Positions 41,138 to 50,392 are shown, counted from the stretch's first letter. The stretch: 64,000 bases of DNA from Chryseobacterium sp. MA9 (GCF_024399315.1 NZ_CP075170.1:4030001-4094000); one strand, 5' to 3'. Notes: a model not told the origin generated them from the sequence alone. Made by a program: numbers and translations.

Positions 41138-43333
41138 CTAGCTTCCTAACTCAAGCTGGTTTCTTACAAGTCTGTAATATTCGCCTCTTAAATCTACAAG
41201 ATCTGCATGGCTGCCCTCTTCTACAACTTTACCCTGATCCAGTACAATGATTTTATCCGCATGTCTTACCGTGGAAAGTCTGTGGGCAATAACTACTGCT
41301 GTCTTACCTTTGAAAAACTGCTCAAGATTCTCCATGATCACTTTCTCATTATTGGCATCCAATGCCGATGTTGCTTCATCAAACAAAATATATTCAGGAG
41401 ATTTGTAAACGGCTCTTGCAATGAATAGTCTCTGTTTCTGACCACCGCTGACCCCAACGCCCTCATTTCCGATTTTCGTATTATAACTTAGCGGAAGACT
41501 TTCAATAAATTCTTTGATGTTGGCTATTTCTACAGCACGTCTCAGTTTTTGTTTGTCAATATGATCTTCACCTACAGCAATGTTATTGGCAATAGTATCA
41601 TTGAATACATAGCCTTCCTGCATTACCACTCCGCAATGATCTCTCCAGTATCTTGGAGAAATATTCTTCATATTGGTGCTTCCGATTCTGATTTCGCCCT
41701 GGTCAGGATCATAAAATTTCATTAACAGTTTCAACAGAGTTGTTTTTCCACTTCCACTGGCTCCCACAATAGCTGTAGTCTGCTGATAAGGGATCGTAAG
41801 ACTTAAATTTTCAAAAACGGGAACGTCAGAACCAATATAACGGAATGACATATCTTTGATCTCGATGTCTTTCTTTGGAATATCTGTAGCATACTGCTCA
41901 TTTTTATCCTCCTCATCATCTTTATCATGAATTTCCCCTAATCTTTCAAGGGAAATCTTAGCATCCTGAGTCTGCTTGATAAAGTCGATAAGCTGAAGAA
42001 GAGGGCTGTTCAACTGTCCAATAATATATTGTACAGAAAGCATCATCCCTAAAGTAAGATTTCCGCTTAAAACCAGCTTTGCAGAAAGGAAACTTACCAG
42101 TATATCTTTCATCTGGTTGATAAAGTTCCCTCCAACGGACTGCCATTGTTCTAATGAAAGTGATTTTATTCTGATTTTAAATAGTTTTACCTGAAGAAAT
42201 TCCCAGTCCCATCGCTTCTGTTTTTCAGCATTATGCATTTTAATCTCCTGCATACCGTTGATGAGCTCGATCACTTTACTTTGTTCCTGAGAGACCTGAG
42301 AGAATCTTTTGTAATCAAGTTCCTTTCTTTTTTTCAGGAAGAAACTGATCCAGCCAATATACAGTATGGCCCCAACAAGGTAAACAATGAATAATCTGTA
42401 ATCATAAAACAGCAAAACAATACTGAAAATGATAAGATTTACCAGTGAGAACAAGGTATTTAATGATGAACTTGTAAGCAGCTGCTCAATTCTGTGGTGG
42501 TCATTTATTCTCTGCATGATATCTCCGGTCATTCTCGTATCAAAGAAACTTATCGGAAGCCTCATGAGCTTGATAAAGAAATCGGAGATGATGGAAATAT
42601 TAATTCTTGCCGAAAGATGAAGAAGAATCCAGCTTCGTATAGTTTCAATTCCCATTCTTCCAAGAAACAGCATAATCTGTGCTAGTAAAACTACATAGAT
42701 AAAGTTAATATCCTGGTTCTGGATCCCGACGTCTACAATACTCTGAGTAAGAAACGGGAATATCAGGGATAATAAACTTCCTCCCAGAAGTCCTATGGCC
42801 AGTTGGATTACGAGTGTTTTATATTTAAGGAGATATTTGGAGAGAAAAGTAAAGCTGGCTTTACTTTCTTCAGCATCAAATTCAGTCTGGAAAAATGCCG
42901 GGGTTGTTTCAAGAATCAGAACAATTCCTTCTTCGGTATTTTCGTTTGCATTTTCTCCGATCCAGGATTTGATAAATTCTTCTCTCGTATACGTAATAAG
43001 CCCATAACTGGGATCCGAAATATATACTTTATTATTTTTGTCAATTTTGTATACAACAACAAAATGGTTTTTATTCCAGTGTGCTACACAAGGGAAAGGA
43101 ACCTCTTCTGTGAGGGTATTGAAATCTATTTGGACTCCCATTGATCGGAATCCGAGGTTTTCTGCTGCATCGCTTAGCCCAAGAAGGCTGCTTCCTTCAC
43201 GTGTTGTTTCGGAAAGGTTACGAATCTGTTGCAGAGATATACTTTTACCATAATACTTACTTACGATCCTGAGACATGTAGGGCCGCAGTCTTTGGTATC
43301 TGGTTGCTTATAAAAAGGAAACTTTTTTTTCAA
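41138..43333 (-). CDS. C39-peptidase ABC exporter (PCAT)
   Basis: 731 residues. The N-terminal C39 protease has the triad Cys16 (DCGPTCL), His90 (NHFVVVYKI) and Asp107 (ISDPSYG). Six membrane helices span about 165-430. The ATPase has Walker A GASGSGKTT, signature VSGGQKQRL and Walker B YILFDEATSALD. It cuts the double-glycine leader and exports the core peptide. The annotated start is a TTG at 43333. An ATG at 43346 is one frame off and joins the ORF only if the run of eight A after it were seven, so the start region may vary in frame. Confidence 0.93.
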   Translation of the reverse strand: MKKKFPFYKQPDTKDCGPTCLRIVSKYYGKSISLQQIRNLSETTREGSSLLGLSDAAENLGFRSMGVQIDFNTLTEEVPFPCVAHWNKNHFVVVYKIDKNNKVYISDPSYGLITYTREEFIKSWIGENANENTEEGIVLILETTPAFFQTEFDAEESKASFTFLSKYLLKYKTLVIQLAIGLLGGSLLSLIFPFLTQSIVDVGIQNQDINFIYVVLLAQIMLFLGRMGIETIRSWILLHLSARINISIISDFFIKLMRLPISFFDTRMTGDIMQRINDHHRIEQLLTSSSLNTLFSLVNLIIFSIVLLFYDYRLFIVYLVGAILYIGWISFFLKKRKELDYKRFSQVSQEQSKVIELINGMQEIKMHNAEKQKRWDWEFLQVKLFKIRIKSLSLEQWQSVGGNFINQMKDILVSFLSAKLVLSGNLTLGMMLSVQYIIGQLNSPLLQLIDFIKQTQDAKISLERLGEIHDKDDEEDKNEQYATDIPKKDIEIKDMSFRYIGSDVPVFENLSLTIPYQQTTAIVGASGSGKTTLLKLLMKFYDPDQGEIRIGSTNMKNISPRYWRDHCGVVMQEGYVFNDTIANNIAVGEDHIDKQKLRRAVEIANIKEFIESLPLSYNTKIGNEGVGVSGGQKQRLFIARAVYKSPEYILFDEATSALDANNEKVIMENLEQFFKGKTAVVIAHRLSTVRHADKIIVLDQGKVVEEGSHADLVDLRGEYYRLVRNQLELGS

Positions 43334-43350
43334 AACTACTACTCATTATA

Positions 43351-43377
43351 AAATGCCGTCAGCGTGTGACGACATTT
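43351..43377 (-). terminator. hairpin between VKOR and exporter genes
   Basis: The stem AAATGTCGTC / GACGGCATTT (one mismatch) with a 7-nt loop is followed by TTTATAATG on the - strand. It lies just before the exporter start, so it may terminate the upstream gene or control translation of the exporter. Confidence 0.55.
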
Positions 43378-43521
43378 ACTTTAATTCAATTATATTTCAA
43401 TGAAATGGTAAACCGGAAATAGTCCCATTTGTCACTGTTTTCTGCTCTTTTACACCTTATCAGATGTTATTTTTTGTTTTTCCTAAGATAGTGAAATTTT
43501 CAAATGAATGATATTTATTTA

Positions 43522-45036
43522 CTAAATCTCATCATCTTCTATTAATTCATCAATAAAGAATAAAATATCTTCACGATCATACTTGTCAGGAAATTGGTAT
43601 CCGTTAATGATAAAGATTGGGGTGAAGTTTAATCCTGCATTACTGTTTTCAGCAGACATCTCTACCAGAGGATTCAGGTTTTCCGACGTTACATTTCCTC
43701 CGGAAAGAGCATTGATTTTGCTTTCGTCCTTAGTTTCAAACCATTCTTCTACAGCGTGTAAAAACTCTTTTTCAGGCTTATTGTGGTAGATATGAGTTAA
43801 GTCTGAAATAAGCTGTGTGTATTTTTCATGAGCTCTTTCGGGACTGTAATTGAATCTCATCTGTAAAGAGATATTATCAGGGTATTTTTCCAAAAGGCCT
43901 TCTGCCAGTTTATGAGCATCCTTACAGAAACCACAATATGGATTGGATACGATAGAAATACGAAGTTTAGCATCTCTTTTCCCAACAGCAAAAGTTTCAG
44001 TATCCTGGAATTCGATTTTTGGATTCTGTTCCATTTGGTTTTTGAACAGTTCATAATTTCTTTTGAATCTAAGGTTTTTCGCATTTGATTTTTGAAGAGC
44101 TTCTTTTTGTTCAAGAAGAGTATTGAAATAAATAACAGCAGAGAATACGAGAGCCCATAAAATGACAGTCAATAAAAGTGTTCCGATACTGAAAGAAAGG
44201 TTCTCAAAAAATAAACTGCTTACTGCTATTTGTGCTGCAAGGATTGAAATAATCAAAAGACAAACTCTACAAAACGTTTTTTCTACAAAAGCCTGAATGT
44301 ATAGAGAATACCCTATTGCAAGTACAGAAACAAAGGTAAATCCTTTTACAATATAAGCTGTAGCCGGTAAAAATAACCCCAGCACAGCAAGTCCTGCAAA
44401 ATAGATCAGGGAAAAGTCTGCAAATTTTAAACCTAAAATACTGGTCTTATCCTGCTTTATAATTTTATCACATGAGTTGGCTGTCTGGCTGGCAGCAGCT
44501 CCTCCGCCTCCACATATACTTCCGATTACGGTAGATGTATTCCCGAATTTCTGGTTAAAGATTTCAAGTGAAATATATACTCCAGCCAAAGAAAGAAGAT
44601 TGAATAGGGCTTCATAAATAGTTTGGCTTATAAACGAATAGGCGAGAACAGCAGCAAAAATTAAATAAAGAACCGGCTTGAAATTGAAGGTTAACTTATT
44701 TTCTGCATTTTCCGTCTTTTCAAACAACAGTACAAAATCAGTTGATTTGGTATAAAGCTCTTCTTTACCGAAGGTTTTTGCTTTTTCTGAGTATACTGAA
44801 TAATTGTTTCCTGACTTTTTTACGAGAGAAAATGAATTTTCAACAATAGCAATAAATTCTTCCGGAAGTTCGTCCCAATATTCTTTGTCAAGCTCATAAG
44901 CGTCATTTTTCACTCCCATAAAGTTAAGTGTATCACTGAAAGCCAGTGCAGATGGATAATTGGGATGTGAGTTGAACTGGAAAATGAATTCCTGTTTATC
45001 GAGTTTTAGATGGTTAATTAGTCTGTCAAAAATCAT
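43522..45036 (-). CDS. VKOR-thioredoxin protein with degenerate C39-like N-terminus
   Basis: 504 residues in three parts. Residues 1-110 look like a C39 peptidase domain without its catalytic cysteine (SHPNYPSALAFSDTLNFMGV, DELPEEFIAIVE). Residues 120-305 are a VKOR-type membrane domain with loop cysteines 175 and 189 and the CRVC centre at 256-259. Residues 340-504 are a DsbA-like thioredoxin domain with CGFC at 368-371. Such proteins make disulfides outside the cytoplasmic membrane; here the degenerate C39 part may bind the peptide leader and so bring the six-cysteine cargo to the oxidase. It is first in this gene group. Confidence 0.88.
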   Translation of the reverse strand: MIFDRLINHLKLDKQEFIFQFNSHPNYPSALAFSDTLNFMGVKNDAYELDKEYWDELPEEFIAIVENSFSLVKKSGNNYSVYSEKAKTFGKEELYTKSTDFVLLFEKTENAENKLTFNFKPVLYLIFAAVLAYSFISQTIYEALFNLLSLAGVYISLEIFNQKFGNTSTVIGSICGGGGAAASQTANSCDKIIKQDKTSILGLKFADFSLIYFAGLAVLGLFLPATAYIVKGFTFVSVLAIGYSLYIQAFVEKTFCRVCLLIISILAAQIAVSSLFFENLSFSIGTLLLTVILWALVFSAVIYFNTLLEQKEALQKSNAKNLRFKRNYELFKNQMEQNPKIEFQDTETFAVGKRDAKLRISIVSNPYCGFCKDAHKLAEGLLEKYPDNISLQMRFNYSPERAHEKYTQLISDLTHIYHNKPEKEFLHAVEEWFETKDESKINALSGGNVTSENLNPLVEMSAENSNAGLNFTPIFIINGYQFPDKYDREDILFFIDELIEDDEI

Positions 45037-45307
45037 GTTAATATTTTTATCTAAAATACACAGATGTTTTAAATATACAAAAATTTTTTTCTTTTATTAG
45101 TGAGATATAAACGACTGTTGGTAGATTAGATTTGACTTTCAATATTTTATTTCACAAAATTGGGTTCCAAATTCAATTCTGAAATATGATATTCTAATAT
45201 ACCCTATGGTTTTAGAGTAGATTGATTAATGGTATTATTTGATAAGATAAGACCTTTAGAATATGGGATTTTTCAAATGAATTGGTCTTAAGATAGGTAA
45301 GACCCGG
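45037..45307. other. intergenic region with no recognised feature
   Basis: AT-rich sequence upstream of the VKOR gene; it should hold its promoter but no clear box is seen. Confidence 0.4.
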
Positions 45308-45373
45308 TTCCCGCAGGCAGGTATTTTTAAATTTTTCATGGTTATCGTTTACATTAAATTTCACCTGCGGGAA
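45308..45373. repeat. imperfectly spaced inverted repeat
   Basis: TTCCCGCAGG at 45308-45317 and CCTGCGGGAA at 45364-45373 are perfect 10-bp inverted copies with 46 bp between. It is GC-rich compared with its surroundings and lies directly before a short ORF. Confidence 0.6.
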
Positions 45374-45377
45374 TCAA

Positions 45378-45521
45378 ATGGAGCCTTGCTTTGTAACAAA
45401 GTATGCTGCCTTTTTACCTGGAGCAAAGATTAACGATGACGATGCCTGGAAACCCATTGAAATAAAATGGTATAATGACAGTTATCTGGAAATTCCTGTT
45501 TTGAAAAAAGGAACAAATTAG
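45378..45521 (+). CDS. short ORF, possible gene fragment
   Basis: 47 codons from an ATG, encoding FVTKYAAFLPGAKINDDDAW and a hydrophobic end. The composition looks protein-like rather than random, but no domain is recognised and no upstream part is left. It follows the inverted repeat. It may be the tail of a lost gene. Confidence 0.25.
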   Translation: MEPCFVTKYAAFLPGAKINDDDAWKPIEIKWYNDSYLEIPVLKKGTN

Positions 45522-45830
45522 AATAATAAAGGCTATTGTTTTTTGATCAAAAATCTTGAAATTTTTGGAATATAAATATTAGATATATACCATAAAATGC
45601 AGAGGATAACTCCATTTTTTAAAACGATGAAAACAGGGTGAAAACCGAATGTTTTTTATTTAAACAAATGTTTGATTTTGTAAATATTTAATAGGTTATA
45701 CGGGGTTTAACGATGTTTTTTGTATGAAATAATACTTTTGATTATGATCTGTAAGGGTGGGGTGTAAACTCAAAAAAACTTAAAAAATCATAAAGTTTTC
45801 ATAAAGTTTTAAAAAAGGATATAAATGTTT

Positions 45831-45859
45831 TTGTATTTATAAAATATGTCGTACTTTTA
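45831..45859 (+). promoter_or_regulatory. promoter of a candidate small RNA
   Basis: TTG at 45831 and TACTTTTA at 45852-45859, 18 bp apart; a slightly imperfect Bacteroidota promoter. Confidence 0.4.
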
Positions 45860-45865
45860 CATCGC

Positions 45866-45953
45866 CTTGAATGAGGGAACAAGTCAAGGTAATAAATTTT
45901 TTTTCATCATTTGTGTTTTTAGAATCGTATCGCCTGATACGATTCTTTTTTTA
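45866..45953 (+). ncRNA. candidate small non-coding RNA with terminator
   Basis: A promoter-like sequence is followed by a hairpin CCTTGA / TCAAGG (45865-45889) and then a perfect 11-bp stem AGAATCGTATC / GATACGATTCT with a 4-nt loop and seven T (45921-45953). The T-run makes it a + strand terminator, and no + strand gene ends before it. The simplest reading is a transcript of about 90 nt. Its function is unknown. Confidence 0.45.
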
Positions 45954-45954
45954 T

Positions 45955-47016
45955 TTATTTTTCATAGTTTAAGAGAAGATCTATAAAGTAAGAATAGGTG
46001 ACAGAACCTTCCTGCTGGTTGCTTTTCAGAAAGAGGTTGTTGGTGTATCCAAAAAAATCATCCAGCCAGCCCTGATGACTGAGAACAAAATTCTTTTCAT
46101 ACATACGGTCTCTTTTCATAGCAGAAGAATATTGATGAAGAATATTCTTGACGAACTCCGGATCTTCTTCCACAATGAACCTTAAAAGGCTTTTTAAAGT
46201 AAAAAACTCAGTACTGTATCTCAACTCAAGATTACTGGAATGAATGCCTATTAAATACCCCACAAAATTAGCCTCCTGTTCTCTGGCAAAGCCCAGCTGA
46301 TGGGAACTTTCATGCGCCGTTGTGAAAGGGATGAATGTGGAAGGTAATTCAGCATTGTATTGAGCTTCAGCAGTAAAAGGATTGTAATATCCCAAAATGC
46401 CTGTAAAGCTCATTACATTTTTGAATAAACTGGGTTTAATATCCAAAATCTGTGGTGCATTTTTATCTGAGATATAAGAAGGTAATTTTGCCTGTTGATG
46501 CAGAATTTCCTGCTGTATAGAATTGAGGTTTGTAATGATGAATACCCCTTTACTGTCTTCCCGGACAGCCTGCCTGGTTATCTTACATTTTTCAAGGTAA
46601 GAAAGAGCAAGTTTTTTGGCCTTTTCCACATCCGGTTCTTTCTGGCTTGAAAGTTTCTTGATGATAGGAGTCTGGAAATACAACATTCCCCAAAAGATCT
46701 GATAGATAAAGTAAATAATATTGATGATGATCAGAATTCTGAGCATAGAATCATGTCTTCGTTGTTTCCTGAATATACTGATGCAATAATATAAAAGGAC
46801 AGCACCTGATACGATATAAATAAGATCTCCCATAGAAAATGGAATCCAGCTGAACAATGCCTGATGCGTCCCTTTTTGAAGTTCAAAAAAGCTTTCAAAA
46901 AACGAGATCATCACTTCTGATTTTGAGCAAACATAAAACAAAAGAAATTGGGCAAGTAATATACCTGCCCAAAACCTTTTCTTTTTATATATTGTTTTCG
47001 TTATATTAATGACCAT
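45955..47016 (-). CDS. DUF3810 family membrane protein (zinc-protease-like)
   Basis: 353 residues from the ATG at 47016, whose codon overlaps the end of the preceding gene; an in-frame ATG at 47043 is also possible. Three N-terminal membrane helices are followed by a soluble domain with FTTAHESSHQLGFAREQEANF, an HExxH-type motif (HESSH) with a later Glu. That is the DUF3810 hallmark and suggests zinc-peptidase activity that has not been shown. It is translationally coupled to the sugar transporter gene. Confidence 0.88.
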   Translation of the reverse strand: MVINITKTIYKKKRFWAGILLAQFLLFYVCSKSEVMISFFESFFELQKGTHQALFSWIPFSMGDLIYIVSGAVLLYYCISIFRKQRRHDSMLRILIIINIIYFIYQIFWGMLYFQTPIIKKLSSQKEPDVEKAKKLALSYLEKCKITRQAVREDSKGVFIITNLNSIQQEILHQQAKLPSYISDKNAPQILDIKPSLFKNVMSFTGILGYYNPFTAEAQYNAELPSTFIPFTTAHESSHQLGFAREQEANFVGYLIGIHSSNLELRYSTEFFTLKSLLRFIVEEDPEFVKNILHQYSSAMKRDRMYEKNFVLSHQGWLDDFFGYTNNLFLKSNQQEGSVTYSYFIDLLLNYEK

Positions 47017-48451
47017 TACCTTTAGATATTTTATCAAGATCAATGCCCTGGGCTTTTAGAATCCCACTTACACGGATCGCATAGAATGCAAGATAAGCAA
47101 AACAAATAACCCCTACGATATAACTGAAATGAATATTCGTAATATCTGCAATATACCCCTGTATAAAGCTTACGATACCTCCACCCATAATCATCATAAT
47201 AAGATATCCGGAACCCTGATTGGTGTGTTTTCCAAGTCCATTAATGGCAAGGGCAAAAATACATGGCCATAAAGTAGAGCAGAAAAGACCTACGCTTGTA
47301 AATGCATAGACAGACACCATTCCTGTAGTGAACATCCCTATTAGTAAAGCTGCAATACCAGCCAAGGAGAAGATTAAAAGCATTCTTGCAGGATTTCCCT
47401 TACTTAAGATATCGCAGATAATCATAGCAATAATAATGAACCCATATACATAGAAAGGAGACAGATCATGCTTTGCAATAGCATTTACAAATAAAAATAC
47501 ACCAAATGCAAGATAAGGAGCTAAGAATCTTAAGATCTTTTTAAATCCGGCATTCACATCAAATGCTTCTACAGCACCTGTCCAACGGCCGATCATCAAG
47601 GATGCCCAGTATAAAGAGATATAAGGGGCTACATCTTTTGTTTCAAAGCCTAAGTTTTTTTCCATATAAGCCGGAAGATTACTGGCTGTAGAAACTTCTA
47701 CTCCTACATACACGAAGATCGCGATCATTCCCATCACCAATTGAGGATACTGAAATGCTGATTTTCTGTGCTCTCCCGGAGTTGAATCATCTGTGTTTTC
47801 AGTATTCGTTGGAGTTACAGCAGGAAGAGAAGAAAATTTAAGCATTAAAGCTACAAGAGCAAAAGCTGCTCCCAATATCAGATAAGGTACTTTTACACTT
47901 TCTATACTTGCTTCCGTGTTGCCTGCGCTTGCAGAACCAAAAATGGCAAATGCAACAATAAGCGGACCTATTGTAGTTCCTAAGTTATTGATTCCCCCAG
48001 CCATTGTTAACCTCTGAGATCCTGTTTCTGTTGGGCCCACCTCAATAGCAAGCGGATTGGCAACAATCTGCTGAAGAGAGAAGCCTAAGCCTACAATAAA
48101 TAATCCGGAGATCATTAAAGGGAAAGAATGCATATTGGCAGCCGGGTAAAACAATAGGGTTCCCATTGCGGAAATAAGAAGCCCCACAATAAGGCCGTTT
48201 TTGTACCCGATTTTATTGATCAAATCCTGTTTCAGGCTCTTTGATACAATCATATAAATTAAAGAACCTACAGTATACGCTACATAAAAGCATATCTGTA
48301 CCAGCATACTTTCAGTTTGAGATAGATTGAAGGCTTTTTGAAAAACGGGGATCAGAATATCATTACTGGCTGCTACAAATCCCCAAAAGAAGAATACAGT
48401 AACCAATGGAATGAATTGGGCCCAATTGGTTTGTTTAGAATAATTTGACAT
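47006..48451 (-). CDS. MFS sugar permease (FucP/GluP type)
   Basis: 481 residues from the ATG at 48451; a TTG further upstream is less likely. Twelve membrane helices are visible, with the family's early motif FFFWGFVAASNDILIPVFQ and the NPLAIEVGPTETGSQRLTMAGGINNLG segment that marks glucose/galactose and fucose permeases. It should bring a hexose in with protons or cations. The stop codon overlaps the DUF3810 start by 11 bp. Confidence 0.92.
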   Translation of the reverse strand: MSNYSKQTNWAQFIPLVTVFFFWGFVAASNDILIPVFQKAFNLSQTESMLVQICFYVAYTVGSLIYMIVSKSLKQDLINKIGYKNGLIVGLLISAMGTLLFYPAANMHSFPLMISGLFIVGLGFSLQQIVANPLAIEVGPTETGSQRLTMAGGINNLGTTIGPLIVAFAIFGSASAGNTEASIESVKVPYLILGAAFALVALMLKFSSLPAVTPTNTENTDDSTPGEHRKSAFQYPQLVMGMIAIFVYVGVEVSTASNLPAYMEKNLGFETKDVAPYISLYWASLMIGRWTGAVEAFDVNAGFKKILRFLAPYLAFGVFLFVNAIAKHDLSPFYVYGFIIIAMIICDILSKGNPARMLLIFSLAGIAALLIGMFTTGMVSVYAFTSVGLFCSTLWPCIFALAINGLGKHTNQGSGYLIMMIMGGGIVSFIQGYIADITNIHFSYIVGVICFAYLAFYAIRVSGILKAQGIDLDKISKGNGH

Positions 48452-48481
48452 ATTTATTATAGATTTCACAAACAAATATAG

Positions 48482-49219
48482 CTATTTACTTTCAACGGAA
48501 TACCTGATTAAGGTTTTTTTTATTTCTTCATAAGCCTCTGCCTTTAAGTCTTTTGGCGAATCGGTAGGCTCAATGATTCCATTGAAATACACCTTTACTC
48601 TTCCGGGATAGCCTTTTGAGTTTTCAAAAGGGAACATTTCCTTGAGTCCGATAAAGGTGTAAACAGCGATAGGAGAGTTATGTTTTGAGGACAGCATAAA
48701 TGCTCCGTCCTTAAAATCATCCAGAATTATAGAAGTGTCGTCCGGTACGCCGCCTTCAGGAAAAATAGCAATACTGTTACCTTCCTCCATTTTCTCGGCG
48801 CACCTGCGGTATACATCAGCACGGCTTCTTGCACTTGCCCTGTCTACCATTACACATATCCTTTTATATATAGTTCCGAAAATAGGAATTTTTACCAATT
48901 CTTTCTTCCCTACAAAACATATCGGATGGTCTGGAAAGACAATGCAGGTAAGCATAATATCCATGATAGATGTATGATTAGAGATGAAAACATAAGGAAT
49001 ACTTTTGTCTTTCTCCTGTTCCGAAAGTTTAATGAGATCATATCTGAAACCCATTCCGTAAAACATTCCGAAACACCAGAGTCTGACAAGTTTATAGCCG
49101 TACTTATAATGCTTTTTGTTAAAGGATAAAATATAGACCGGGATCCCAATAATAACTGTCAGAAAAAATGCTAACAGCAACAGCCAGAATCTCCAGAGAT
49201 AATTTAAAATTTTTGTCAC
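48482..49219 (-). CDS. plsC: 1-acylglycerol-3-phosphate acyltransferase
   Basis: 245 residues. The two acyltransferase motifs are NHTSIMD (the HxxxxD motif, about residues 80-86) and FPEGGV (about 153). One or two N-terminal membrane helices anchor it. It makes phosphatidic acid from lysophosphatidic acid. It lies 3 bp downstream of the GtrA gene, and 30 bp before the MFS gene, so these are probably in one transcript. Confidence 0.9.
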   Translation of the reverse strand: MTKILNYLWRFWLLLLAFFLTVIIGIPVYILSFNKKHYKYGYKLVRLWCFGMFYGMGFRYDLIKLSEQEKDKSIPYVFISNHTSIMDIMLTCIVFPDHPICFVGKKELVKIPIFGTIYKRICVMVDRASARSRADVYRRCAEKMEEGNSIAIFPEGGVPDDTSIILDDFKDGAFMLSSKHNSPIAVYTFIGLKEMFPFENSKGYPGRVKVYFNGIIEPTDSPKDLKAEAYEEIKKTLIRYSVESK

Positions 49220-49222
49220 AGT

Positions 49223-49681
49223 CTAACCGTTAAAAATTACTTTCTTTTTTACCGAATAATTCAGAATGGAAACCAGCAATATTGCTGCAATTTTGCTGAT
49301 CATTTCCGGGCTCAAGGTATAAAAAAATAAATTGATATTATCTTTAAATATGAAACTGTAGAAGATCTGGAAAAAACCTAGACTGAGTAACGTTGAAAAA
49401 AAGGAGACCACCATAAAATAAACAAACTCTTTTTTCTTTGAGTGCTTTCCTCTTTCAAACACAAACCAGATACTCAGGAAATAATTGGTAATAATCCCGC
49501 AGCTCGTAGAAAAAATGTTGCTTAAAGGATAATGTATACCATGGAAGTTGATTTCCTTTGCAAAGAAATGTGGAAGATAAGTGCTGAAAATCTTAAAGCT
49601 GCCTATTTCTACAACGGCACTCAGTCCTCCTGCAATGATGAAGAAAAGAACCTGTTTCTGGCGTAAGAGTATTTCTTTCAT
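49223..49681 (-). CDS. GtrA family membrane protein
   Basis: 152 residues, four membrane helices, typical for GtrA (LFFIIAGGLSAVVEIGSFKI, GIITNYFLSIWFVF, FYTLSPEMISKIAAILLVS). Members help to move lipid-linked sugars or phospholipids across the membrane. It is the first gene of a unit with plsC and the transporter. Confidence 0.85.
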   Translation of the reverse strand: MKEILLRQKQVLFFIIAGGLSAVVEIGSFKIFSTYLPHFFAKEINFHGIHYPLSNIFSTSCGIITNYFLSIWFVFERGKHSKKKEFVYFMVVSFFSTLLSLGFFQIFYSFIFKDNINLFFYTLSPEMISKIAAILLVSILNYSVKKKVIFNG

Positions 49682-50043
49682 GTAATGAATATAAAACTAA
49701 ATATATAAGTACATATTGTATGAAGACTGAAATGATTATACCTCAGAATATAAAGGTCTTACTGTATTCCGGCTGTTAATAACCGTTTTAGAATGCCAAT
49801 AATACCAAACCTTCACAATATGGATATGCAAATTTATAACTATATGTTAAACACTGAAAAAAGTTGTTAAAATATTTTTTTTAATAAAAATTATTTCTAA
49901 TTTTAATATTCAGAATGATGTAATAATGACCTGATAATAAATTCATTTTCAACTTCTTGTGTTGATGGTTTTTTCTATCTTGTAGTGCGCGATTAAGAGC
50001 ATATACCCCTACATTTTATGACCCAATTATTAATAATATTTGT
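49682..50043. other. 362-bp intergenic region between divergent genes
   Basis: AT-rich. It should contain the divergent promoters of the GtrA and 50044 genes, but I find no convincing box, repeat or RNA. Confidence 0.4.
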
Positions 50044-50307
50044 ATGAAAAGTCAAAACAAATACAGAAAATTCCAGCTTCAACAGAAAAATATTGAGGCT
50101 CTTGAGAAAGAAAATTCCCGCTTCAAAAGAGTGTATTCAGAATATGAAAATATGTCAGATGAACTGTGGAATCTTGAAAACTCCAAAGGAGAACCAGTGC
50201 CTGATGATTTTATCAATGCAATGGTATTACAGGCTTCTTATCTGGAAGATGAAATAGAAGATTGGCTATTGCAATTCAACGAAAAAAAGACACAGATTAA
50301 ACATTAA
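50044..50307 (+). CDS. small hypothetical protein, YdcH/DUF465-like
   Basis: 87 residues, mostly helical and charged. The pattern NIEALEKENSRFKRVYSEYE and SYLEDEIEDWLLQF resembles the DUF465 (YdcH/SlyX) helical-hairpin group but the match is weak. No signal peptide. Function unknown. Confidence 0.6.
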   Translation: MKSQNKYRKFQLQQKNIEALEKENSRFKRVYSEYENMSDELWNLENSKGEPVPDDFINAMVLQASYLEDEIEDWLLQFNEKKTQIKH

Positions 50308-50392
50308 TGATTTTAGACAGCTTCCAGGTTGTTTATAAACGCTAATTGAAGATAAATTCATAATTTAGCACCCTTAAATTAAAATCTAAAAT

